A DNA stretch of 64,000 nt from Salinicola corii (GTDB lineage Bacteria; Pseudomonadota; Gammaproteobacteria; Pseudomonadales; Halomonadaceae). The translations under genes and the position numbers were made by a program. This document shows positions 57,435 to 64,000 of the stretch, piece after piece. The stretch lies in assembly GCF_008298015.1 (NCBI RefSeq), contig NZ_VTPX01000006.1:62001-126000 (forward strand), read 5' to 3'. The notes under the pieces are model-generated. The model was not told where the DNA came from, ran no database searches, and saw only the letters and a list, made by a program, of their open reading frames with translations. The number at the start of each line of letters is the position of its first letter. Position 1 is the first letter of the stretch.

Positions 57435-58094
57435 TCAGGCGTCGCGGTTCGTCCGCGGTAGCAAACCGCCCAGCACGATGCGTTGAATATTGTCGACCGT
57501 GGCTTCGAAGAAATCGGGGTCGGCTAGCGTCCTGCCGGAAATCGCCTCGATCTGGACGGCGAAGTCGGCGTAGTGCTGGGTGGTTCCCCACAGCAGGTAT
57601 ATCAGGTGATGCGGATCGACCGGCAGCAGACTGCCGCTAGCGATCCAGCCCTCGATGACCTTCGATTTCTCCTCGACCAGCGCGCGCAAGTGGTTTCGCA
57701 GTTCTTCCTTCAGCAGTGGTGCACCCTGAATCATCTCCAGGCAGAAGAGGCGCGACGCCTGCACGTGATCCCTCGACAGCTCGACCTTGAAACGAATGTA
57801 GTGACCGATCGCGGCTTCCGGGGGCTGATCGGCGTCGATGGCGCGCATCGGCTCCAGCCAGGTCTCCAGGATCTGCTGAAGGACCGAAACGTAGAGCTTC
57901 TCCTTGGAGGGAAAGTAGTAGAGCAGGTTGGTCTTGGAGACCCCGGCCTGGTCGGCGATGGCGTCCAGGCTGGCGCCGCGCAGGCCGAACCGGGAAAACA
58001 GCGTCAGCGCGGCATCGCGAATACGTTGCTTGCGGGCTTCGCTGGCAGCGGCGCGGCCAGGGGAGGCGGCGGTGGCTGGCGTGATTGACGTCAT
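57435..58094 (-). CDS. rutR: TetR-family regulator, RutR-like
   Basis: This 219-residue repressor closely follows E. coli RutR, the uracil/thymine-sensing regulator of pyrimidine degradation and carbamoyl-phosphate genes. The helix-turn-helix is at about residues 25-65 (DAIADQAGVSKTNLLYYFPSKE). Ligand-domain segments VEEKSKVIEGWI and YLLWGTTQHYADFA also match. AGGAGG precedes ATG 58094; the longer frame upstream is not needed. No rut genes are in the window, so its target is elsewhere or different, but pyrimidine salvage genes (ung, upp) lie 2-3 kb away. Confidence 0.85.
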   Translation of the reverse strand: MTSITPATAASPGRAAASEARKQRIRDAALTLFSRFGLRGASLDAIADQAGVSKTNLLYYFPSKEKLYVSVLQQILETWLEPMRAIDADQPPEAAIGHYIRFKVELSRDHVQASRLFCLEMIQGAPLLKEELRNHLRALVEEKSKVIEGWIASGSLLPVDPHHLIYLLWGTTQHYADFAVQIEAISGRTLADPDFFEATVDNIQRIVLGGLLPRTNRDA

Positions 58095-58422
58095 GAGCCT
58101 CCTGGCTGGCGGGTATCTGAATGGCTTGACGGTTCTCCACCCCTGGCGTCGAACCACGGCCATGACAGGTCGATAACATTTGCTGGCACTTTACCACGTC
58201 GATTCCGGCCTGGCGCTATCGACCCCGACCGGCGGCCGGACAATCGTCGCCGCCGGAAGAAGACTGTCGCCGCCGGTCGAAGACGTGGGGACGAGATCCG
58301 GCAGGCGCGTTCCGCTGCGGCCGATTCATGCCCGGTGGGGCCGGCATGCTAGAATTCCCGATCTCTGCCGCCGAGGGCGTCTGCCTTCGTTGGCTCGTCA
58401 TTCGTTCAGGCCAGGAGGGGGC
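58095..58422. other. Divergent intergenic region rutR/ribE
   Basis: These 328 bases hold no supported gene. GTCGCCGCCGG occurs twice about 22 bases apart near 58245 and 58267. TAGAAT at 58350-58355 could be the -10 for ribE, with only a weak -35. I see no FMN riboswitch. Confidence 0.35.
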
Positions 58423-59031
58423 ATGTTTACCGGGATCGTGCAGGATGTGGGGACCGTGGTGGCCATCGAGGCGCGTGAGCAGTTGCACACGCATGTGGTA
58501 TCGATGTCACCGGCGATGCGCGAGGGTCTGACGCTGGGCGCGTCGGTGTCACACAACGGTTGCTGTCTGACGGTGACGGCGATCGAGGGCGAGAACGTCA
58601 GTTTCGACCTGATGCGCGAGACGCTGCGCTTGACCAACCTGGGTGACCTCGTCGCCGGAGATCGGGTCAACCTCGAGCGCGCGGCGCGCTTCGGCGACGA
58701 GATCGGCGGCCATTCCATGTCCGGCCACGTTATGGCGATGGCCAGACTGGTGGAGATCGACGAGGCGCCGAACAATCGCCGACTGTGGTTCGAATTGTCG
58801 CCGGACCTGGCGCGATTCGTGTTCGACAAGGGGTACATCGGGATCGATGGCATCAGCCTGACCGTGGGCGCAGTAGAGCTGGAGCGCTTCTGCGTCAACT
58901 TGATCCCGGAGACGCTGGCGAGGACCACGATCGGAGAGCGCTCGCTGGGGGATCGGGTCAATGTCGAGATCGACCCCCAGACCCAGGCGATCGTCGAGAC
59001 CGTGGAGCGGGTACTGGCCGGCCGCGCCTGA
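58423..59031 (+). CDS. ribE: Riboflavin synthase, alpha subunit
   Basis: This 202-residue enzyme dismutates two lumazine molecules to riboflavin. It has the two tandem lumazine-binding repeats: [10 protein letters not shown] at residue 1, with [11 protein letters not shown] near 45, and [10 protein letters not shown] near 95, with GIDGISLTV near 145. Length is typical. AGGAGGGGG precedes ATG 58423. It is alone here; ribBA, ribD and ribH are not in the window, so this is the scattered copy often seen in gammaproteobacteria. Confidence 0.94.
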   Translation: MFTGIVQDVGTVVAIEAREQLHTHVVSMSPAMREGLTLGASVSHNGCCLTVTAIEGENVSFDLMRETLRLTNLGDLVAGDRVNLERAARFGDEIGGHSMSGHVMAMARLVEIDEAPNNRRLWFELSPDLARFVFDKGYIGIDGISLTVGAVELERFCVNLIPETLARTTIGERSLGDRVNVEIDPQTQAIVETVERVLAGRA

Positions 59032-59200
59032 GCGGCCGGTTCAGCGCTGGCGGCACGCTCGAGCACCGACGACGCAGCTGTTCCCGAGCAGGTCGCACCG
59101 TGGCGCCGGCTTGGGTAACATGGACGCCTTTGCGCCAGGATTTATCGTTCCGCGATGGTCATCCCCGGGCGCGCCGTGTTCGGTCAATGGAGTTTCTTCG

Positions 59201-59752
59201 ATGAGCAGCAGCATCTACGGCGACTATATCAAGTCGGTCATTCGCACCGTGCCCGACTGGCCCCAGCCCGGCGTCAATTTTCGCGACATCACGCCACTGC
59301 TCCAGAACAGCGCCGCCTTCCGCAAGCTGATCGACAGTTTCGTGCACCGCTACCAGGAGCTCGAGGTCGATGCCATCGCGGCGATCGATGCACGAGGATT
59401 CATTGTCGGCGCGCCGCTAGCCTATGAACTGGGCTGCAGCTTCGTGCCGGTGCGCAAGAAGGGCAAGCTGCCATTCCGCACCATCAGCGAAACCTACACC
59501 CTCGAGTACGGCGAATCGACGGTGGAGCTGCATGCCGATGCCTTTCGCGAGCAGGACCGGATCGTGCTGATCGACGACATCATCGCCACCGGCGGTACCA
59601 TGCTGGCGGCCGCATCGCTGATTCAGCGCAGCGGCGGGCATGTCGTCGAGACCGCGACCATCCTCGACCTGCCGGAGCTGGGTGGCTCGACCAAGATTCG
59701 CGAAGCGGGCTACAGCGTCTTCGCAGTCTGCAGCTTCACCGAGGACGAATAG
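59201..59752 (+). CDS. apt: Adenine phosphoribosyltransferase
   Basis: This 183-residue enzyme makes AMP from adenine and PRPP. The PRPP-binding loop [14 protein letters not shown] is near residue 125 and FRDITPLL near residue 29 is the Apt N-terminal signature. The flexible-loop region [16 protein letters not shown] is also present. GGAG precedes ATG 59201; upstream codons in frame are not Apt-like. It begins a run of four salvage and repair genes on one strand: apt, gpt, ung, upp. Confidence 0.95.
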   Translation: MSSSIYGDYIKSVIRTVPDWPQPGVNFRDITPLLQNSAAFRKLIDSFVHRYQELEVDAIAAIDARGFIVGAPLAYELGCSFVPVRKKGKLPFRTISETYTLEYGESTVELHADAFREQDRIVLIDDIIATGGTMLAAASLIQRSGGHVVETATILDLPELGGSTKIREAGYSVFAVCSFTEDE

Positions 59753-59826
59753 GCCTCTCGTCATCCAATGCGAGCCACGATGCCGTCATCCCTCGGTGGC
59801 GGCCCTACCCATTGCCTGGACCCGCC

Positions 59827-60315
59827 ATGACCGCCAATCGCTACCAGCATCATTTCACCGTTTCCTGGGACCAGATCCATCGCGACGTCAGGGCGCTCTG
59901 CCATCGACTCGTCGAGCGCGATTTCGTGGGGATCGTCGCGATCACGCGCGGCGGTTTGATCCCGGCGGCGTTGATCGCCCGCGAACTCAACATCCGCCTG
60001 ATCGATACCGTCTGCATCAAGAGCTACGACGAGCAGTCGCAGGGGAAGCTGGACGTGATGAAGGGCGTCGACCACGATGGCGACGGTTGGCTGCTGGTCG
60101 ATGACCTGGTCGATACCGGCAAGACAGCCCGTGCCGTGCGCGACATGCTGCCTAAGTCCCATTTCGTCACTGTCTACGCCAAACCCGAAGGACGACCGCT
60201 GGTCGATCAGTATCTGACCGAGGTGGCACAGGATTGCTGGATCCAGTTCCCGTGGGACCTGGGGCATGCCTACGTCGAGCCGCTGGTCGATCAGGTTCGT
60301 CCACCCAAATCCTGA
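59827..60315 (+). CDS. gpt: Xanthine-guanine phosphoribosyltransferase
   Basis: This 162-residue enzyme salvages xanthine and guanine to XMP and GMP. The PRPP loop is [13 protein letters not shown] near residue 93. [20 protein letters not shown] near 40 and the C-terminal WIQFPWDLG are Gpt hallmarks. The start is ATG 59827; a TTG five codons upstream is possible because the ribosome site is weak in both cases. It is 74 bp after apt and 18 bp before ung. Confidence 0.93.
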   Translation: MTANRYQHHFTVSWDQIHRDVRALCHRLVERDFVGIVAITRGGLIPAALIARELNIRLIDTVCIKSYDEQSQGKLDVMKGVDHDGDGWLLVDDLVDTGKTARAVRDMLPKSHFVTVYAKPEGRPLVDQYLTEVAQDCWIQFPWDLGHAYVEPLVDQVRPPKS

Positions 60316-60333
60316 CCGCTGCGGAGCGAATCC

Positions 60334-61023
60334 ATGGCCCAGTCGCCCTTACCCGACAGCTGGAACGCCTATCTCGGCGATGAATTTCGTGCCCCCTACA
60401 TGCAGGCGCTGCGTCAATTTCTCGCCCAGGAAAAGGCGGCCCACAAGGTCATCTATCCCCATTCGTCCCACTGGTTTCGCGCCTTCGAACTGACGCCGCT
60501 GGAGCGGGTCAAGGTGGTGATCCTGGGACAGGACCCCTACCACGGGCCCCACCAGGCTCATGGACTCTGTTTCTCGGTACGCCCCGGGGTGCCGACACCG
60601 CCATCGCTGCAGAACATCTACAAGGAGCTGGCCAGCGACGTCGGTACCGCTCCGGTCAATCACGGTTTTCTCGAAAGCTGGGCCCGGCAGGGTGTGATGC
60701 TGCTGAACAGCGTGTTGACCGTGGAGCAGGGCAATGCCGGTTCCCATCGCAATCGCGGCTGGGAGACTTTCACCGATCGCGCCATCCAGGTGATCAACGA
60801 GCATTGTGACGGTGTCGTCTTTCTGCTGTGGGGCAGTTACGCCCAGAAGAAGGCGAGTTTCGTCGATCGCGGCAAGCACCTGGTGCTGCACGCGCCGCAC
60901 CCGTCGCCGCTGTCGGCGCATCGCGGCTTCTTCGGCACTCGCCACTTTTCCCAGGCCAACGGTTTTCTTCAGTCGCGGGGCCTGGAGCCGATCGACTGGC
61001 AATTGCCTGCCAGCGTCGCCTGA
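60334..61023 (+). CDS. ung: Uracil-DNA glycosylase
   Basis: This 229-residue family 1 enzyme removes uracil from DNA. The catalytic water-activating Asp67 is in GQDPYHG (residues 65-71), and the minor-groove loop HPSPLS is at 189-194, both standard. Length matches E. coli Ung. GGAG precedes the ATG, which lies 18 bp after gpt. The grouping with dcd-type dUTP metabolism is not close, but it sits among base-salvage genes. Confidence 0.96.
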   Translation: MAQSPLPDSWNAYLGDEFRAPYMQALRQFLAQEKAAHKVIYPHSSHWFRAFELTPLERVKVVILGQDPYHGPHQAHGLCFSVRPGVPTPPSLQNIYKELASDVGTAPVNHGFLESWARQGVMLLNSVLTVEQGNAGSHRNRGWETFTDRAIQVINEHCDGVVFLLWGSYAQKKASFVDRGKHLVLHAPHPSPLSAHRGFFGTRHFSQANGFLQSRGLEPIDWQLPASVA

Positions 61024-61079
61024 CCCCTGGCAGGTCGCGTACAATATCGGTGTTTCCCATTTTGACGAAGGCGTCGATC

Positions 61080-61709
61080 ATGAGTGTGCACCCCATCTCC
61101 CATCCCCTGGTCAAACACAAGCTAGGACTGATGCGTGCAGCGGACATCAGTACCAAGAGCTTTCGTGAACTGGCCTGCGAGGTGGCCAAGCTGCTGACCT
61201 ACGAGGCGACAAAGAACCTGGAGATGGAGCCGGCGACGATCGAGGGCTGGAACGGCTCCCCGATCGAGGTCGAACAGATCAAGGGCAAGAAGGTCACCAT
61301 CGTGCCGATTCTGCGCGCCGGCCTGGGGATGCTGGACGGTGTCACCGATCTGATCCCCAGCGCACGGATCAGTGTCGTGGGTCTCTACCGGAACGAGGAG
61401 ACGCTGGAGCCGGTGCCCTATTTCGAGAAGTTCGTCAGTGCCCTGGACGAGCGCCTGGCGATCGTGATCGATCCCATGCTGGCCACGGGCGGATCGATGT
61501 TGGCGACGCTGGACATGCTCAGGGAGCGGGGCTGCCAGCAGATCAAGGTCATCGTGCTGGTGGCGGCGCCGGAGGGCATCGAGCGGGTCCAGAAGGCGTA
61601 TCCTGATATCGAGATATACACCGCGTCTGTCGACCAACGGCTCGACGAGAATGGCTATATCGTGCCGGGGCTGGGCGACGCCGGCGACAAGATCTTCGGT
61701 ACCCGGTGA
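61080..61709 (+). CDS. upp: Uracil phosphoribosyltransferase
   Basis: This 209-residue enzyme converts uracil and PRPP to UMP. The PRPP site [12 protein letters not shown] is near residue 130 and the uracil-binding C-terminal [13 protein letters not shown] near 190. [12 protein letters not shown] at residue 8 is the family N terminus. ATG 61080 follows GAAGGC. A -10-like TACAAT lies at 61040-61045. The stop overlaps the start of mobA (GTGA), an unusual coupling of nucleotide salvage with cofactor synthesis. Confidence 0.95.
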   Translation: MSVHPISHPLVKHKLGLMRAADISTKSFRELACEVAKLLTYEATKNLEMEPATIEGWNGSPIEVEQIKGKKVTIVPILRAGLGMLDGVTDLIPSARISVVGLYRNEETLEPVPYFEKFVSALDERLAIVIDPMLATGGSMLATLDMLRERGCQQIKVIVLVAAPEGIERVQKAYPDIEIYTASVDQRLDENGYIVPGLGDAGDKIFGTR

Positions 61710-62326
61710 TCGAGCGAGCCGACGTCACGGGGGTGCTGCTGGCCGGTGGTCGAGGCCAGCGCATGGGCGGTGTCGACAAGGGATGGGTAGAGCTCGATGG
61801 CCTGCCGCTGGTCACACAGGTGCTGCAGCGTCTGTCACCGCAGGTCGATCGCGTCGTCATCAGCGCCAATCGTCATCTCGATCGCTATCGTCGGCTGGGT
61901 CACGCCGTCGTCACGGATTCGCTGCCCGACTATCCGGGGCCGCTGGCCGGTGCACTGGGCGCCCTGCAGGAAGTTTCCACGCCGTGGATACTGCTGACGC
62001 CGGTGGACATGCCCTGGCTCCCTGTCGATACCTTGAGCCGACTCTCGGGCGCGATCGGCGAGGCGGATATTGCGGTCGCCCACGATGGCAGGCGACTGCA
62101 GCCTCTGGTAGCGTTGATACGCAGCTCCCTGAGCGGGGATCTGGCGCAATGGCTGGCGGCGGGCGGCGGTCGGGTCGTCACTTGGTACGGTCGGCACCGC
62201 TGGATTCAGGTCGATTTCTCCGCCCAGGAGGTGCAGTTCGCCAACCTCAACACGCCACGCGAGGTCGAGCTGGCTGAACGCGTCGAGGCGGACTACGTCA
62301 GGTCGCCAGGAAGCCGCCATGAATGA
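61706..62326 (+). CDS. mobA: Molybdenum cofactor guanylyltransferase
   Basis: This 206-residue nucleotidyltransferase attaches GMP to molybdopterin, forming MGD. The GTP-binding signature [14 protein letters not shown] is at residues 12-25, and the metal-binding Asp lies in TPVDMPWL near residue 98. The GTG start at 61706 overlaps the upp stop by 4 bases. The end overlaps mobB by 8 bases. It is the first of the Moco genes mobA, mobB, moaCD and moaE. Confidence 0.93.
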   Translation: MIERADVTGVLLAGGRGQRMGGVDKGWVELDGLPLVTQVLQRLSPQVDRVVISANRHLDRYRRLGHAVVTDSLPDYPGPLAGALGALQEVSTPWILLTPVDMPWLPVDTLSRLSGAIGEADIAVAHDGRRLQPLVALIRSSLSGDLAQWLAAGGGRVVTWYGRHRWIQVDFSAQEVQFANLNTPREVELAERVEADYVRSPGSRHE

Positions 62327-62897
62327 AGCCGCCGACACGCTCGCCTGCGATGTTCCTCTGTTGGGAATTGCCGCCTGGAGCGGAACTGGAAAAACGACGC
62401 TGCTGGAGACCTTGTTGCCCCTGCTCCGAGCGCGGGGTTGGCCGACAGCCGTGATCAAGCACGCGCATCACGACTTCGATATCGATAAACCCGGCAAGGA
62501 CAGTCATCGCCTGCGCGAGGCGGGAGCGACACCCATGGTGGTGGCCTCCGGCCGGCGTTTCGCGCTCATGATGGAAACGCCCGGGCAGCAGGAGCCGGAC
62601 TTGCCTATGCTGGTGGCGCAGGTCGTTGGTTTGAAGCCGGCGTTGATCCTGGTCGAGGGATTCAAGACCTGGCCGATTCCGAAGCTGGAACTTTATCGCA
62701 GCGATTCCGACCAAGCATGGGCGGCTGAACAGGATCCCTGGGTGCAGGCCGTGGCCTACAAGCCAGTCGAGGTGCCCCCCGGAACGCTCGCCCGCCTGCC
62801 GGCGGGGCTCCCCCGTCTGAACCTGGACGATCCGGGGGAAATCCTGACCTGGGTTGTCGACTGGGCCGCTGCCTGGCAGCCCAGTCCGCAACGCTGA
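62319..62897 (+). CDS. mobB: Molybdopterin-guanine dinucleotide adapter MobB
   Basis: This 192-residue GTPase assists MobA. Walker A is GIAAWSGTGKTT near residue 16, and the downstream HAHHDFDIDKPGKDSHRLREAGA and LILVEGFK segments are MobB signatures. ATG 62319 lies within the mobA end. GGAAGCCGCC precedes it. MobB is not essential in E. coli but raises MGD yield. moaCD begins 131 bp downstream with its own ribosome site. Confidence 0.93.
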   Translation: MNEAADTLACDVPLLGIAAWSGTGKTTLLETLLPLLRARGWPTAVIKHAHHDFDIDKPGKDSHRLREAGATPMVVASGRRFALMMETPGQQEPDLPMLVAQVVGLKPALILVEGFKTWPIPKLELYRSDSDQAWAAEQDPWVQAVAYKPVEVPPGTLARLPAGLPRLNLDDPGEILTWVVDWAAAWQPSPQR

Positions 62898-63028
62898 ACG
62901 ACCGGCGTCGTCATCGCCGGGATCGTTGCATCGCCGGTATCCGGTGGCGGATGCGCGGCGGGCACCGGCGCGACGATCAAGCTACACTTGATGTTTGATC
63001 CAATGATGGAAAACGAGGCGAGTTCAGC

Positions 63029-63811
63029 ATGACTCTCACGCATCTCAATGCGCGTGGCGAAGCCCACATGGTCGATGTCGCCGACAAGCAGGAGACGCGG
63101 CGTGAAGCCCGGGCCCGTGGCTCGGTTCACATGCAGGCTTCGACGCTGGCGCTGCTGGCCGATGGCGATCTGCCCAAGGGCGACGTACTGGCCACGGCCA
63201 GGATCGCCGGCATTCAGGCGGCGAAGCGGACCCACGAATTGATTCCGCTTTGCCACGCATTGGCCCTGTCCAAAGTCAGCCTCGAGTTCACCCTGGACAC
63301 TGCGGAAAACTGCGTTCACGTCGAGGCGTTCTGCCGTCTCAATGGTCGTACCGGGGTTGAGATGGAGGCATTGACGGCGGTTTCCGTGGCCTGCCTGACG
63401 CTCTACGACATGTGCAAGGCGGTCGACAGGGCCATGATCATCGACGGGGTTCGCCTCGAGCAGAAGAGCGGCGGCCGCTCGGGAGACTGGTCGCGGCAGG
63501 CCGCACTCGAGTCCCCGCCGGTATCTTACGGGGAGGATGGGGCAGCGTCGCCGACCAAGACGTTGAGAGTGCAGTTTCTGGCGGAGCTCAGAGAACGTTT
63601 CGAGACCGGAGAATACCATCTGGAGTGGGAGCGGCTCCCTTCGCCCGATATCGCAGGCGTCAAGTTGGCGCTGATCGAGCGGGACCCCAAGTTCAAGGCG
63701 CTCCTGAGCCAGCGCGTTCTTTGCGCTTGCAACGAAGCCATGAGCCAGGACGGAACCGCTATTTCTCCGGGAGACGAGATCGCTTTCTTCCCGCCGGTCA
63801 CCGGGGGCTGA
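63029..63811 (+). CDS. moaCD: MoaC-MoaD fusion: cyclic pyranopterin synthase plus molybdopterin synthase small subunit
   Basis: This 260-residue frame joins two Moco proteins. Residues 1-155 are MoaC, which forms cyclic pyranopterin monophosphate: [22 protein letters not shown], the TGVEMEAL strand and the catalytic LYDMCK (Asp127, Lys130). A 20-residue linker follows. Residues 177-260 are MoaD, the ubiquitin-like sulfur carrier, ending in FFPPVTGG, so the C-terminal Gly-Gly for thiocarboxylation is intact and at the true C terminus. There is no stop or clear ribosome site for a separate moaD; an internal TTG or GTG near 63563 lacks a well-placed Shine-Dalgarno. moaE follows after 16 bp. Confidence 0.9.
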   Translation: MTLTHLNARGEAHMVDVADKQETRREARARGSVHMQASTLALLADGDLPKGDVLATARIAGIQAAKRTHELIPLCHALALSKVSLEFTLDTAENCVHVEAFCRLNGRTGVEMEALTAVSVACLTLYDMCKAVDRAMIIDGVRLEQKSGGRSGDWSRQAALESPPVSYGEDGAASPTKTLRVQFLAELRERFETGEYHLEWERLPSPDIAGVKLALIERDPKFKALLSQRVLCACNEAMSQDGTAISPGDEIAFFPPVTGG

Positions 63812-63827
63812 GCGCAGAGAGTCCGCC

Positions 63828-64000
63828 ATGAAAATTGCGATTAGCGTACAGAAGGCGACCTTCGACACGGAAGCGGAGCAGCGTCGTTTGACTGCGGGGC
63901 GTCTCGATGTTGGCGCCGTCGTCAGTTTCACGGGCCGGGTAAGAGACGCCAACGAGAGACCCGGTGTCACGGCTCTGACACTGGAACACTTTCCCGGTAT
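63828..64000 (+). CDS. moaE: Molybdopterin synthase catalytic subunit (5' part)
   Basis: The gene starts at ATG 63828 after GAGAG and runs off the window after about 57 codons. The visible part has VSFTGRVRDANE and LTLEHFPG, the MoaE signature in which the loop after G-x-V-R binds precursor Z and MoaD. It should pair with the MoaD half of the upstream fusion to insert sulfur into the pterin. Confidence 0.88.
   Translation, partial: MKIAISVQKATFDTEAEQRRLTAGRLDVGAVVSFTGRVRDANERPGVTALTLEHFPG

Noticed and set aside
62898-63028. Moco riboswitch before moaCD
   Set aside because: The spacer has small hairpins (for example CCGGCG/CGCCGG at 62902-62920) but I could not find the conserved Moco motif.

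Overview
This 64 kb window looks like chromosomal DNA from a GC-rich gammaproteobacterium. Protein families and gene neighbourhoods (metG-rnfB-nth, gph-trpE, purMN beside hda, apbC-dcd, a glycerol ABC operon, single-subunit NDH-2) resemble the Halomonadaceae (Halomonas, Salinicola, Chromohalobacter relatives). The family assignment is inference from protein resemblance; no 16S gene is present. I see no prophage, insertion sequence, integrase or CRISPR array. The window is mostly housekeeping DNA with three catabolic blocks.

Layout. 1-3 kb: NADH dehydrogenase type II followed by dihydroxyacetone kinase. 3.3-5.7 kb: gph and trpE, with a short Trp-rich leader ORF between them. 5.8-10.9 kb: a TVP38-type membrane protein, argF, grxD, rnt, argG and a HlyU-family protein. 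11-16 kb: a glutathione S-transferase, a DUF1161 protein, nth, an orphan rnfB and metG. 16.5-23.7 kb: an AEC transporter, DNA polymerase II, a second GST, luxS, a TerB protein, apbC and dcd. 23.9-27.9 kb: an aldo/keto reductase, purMN and hda.

28-42 kb is the first catabolic block: a LysR regulator, a secreted aldose 1-epimerase, an L-arabinose-type ABC importer (araFGH), a GntP-type sugar-acid permease and an L-arabonate-type dehydratase. A YjbQ protein, an AttM-type lactonase, a zinc alcohol dehydrogenase and fumC follow. 42-53 kb is the glycerol block: an EEP-family gene whose 5' end is frameshifted by a 19-bp tandem duplication, then glpD and glpR, two tRNA-Val(GAC) genes, and the glycerol ABC importer glpSTPQUV. 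A site matching the GlpR operator lies in front of glpD. 53-64 kb: an HDOD protein, free-Met-(R)-sulfoxide reductase, the methionine importer metNIQ, a RutR-like regulator, ribE, the salvage genes apt, gpt, ung and upp, and molybdenum-cofactor genes mobA, mobB, a moaC-moaD fusion and a truncated moaE.

The parts connect as follows. Glycerol enters through GlpSTPQUV and is oxidised through GlpD. No glpK is present in the window, so phosphorylation must be encoded elsewhere; DhaKL would take dihydroxyacetone. The pentose block can import sugar through AraFGH and sugar acid through the GntP permease, and dehydrate the acid, but the sugar dehydrogenase and the later pathway enzymes are not here. 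The most unusual observations are the Trp leader peptide, the tandem-duplication frameshift, the MoaC-MoaD fusion, the soluble orphan RnfB with a coiled-coil tail, and repeated TAACCAA motifs in front of araF and the permease gene.
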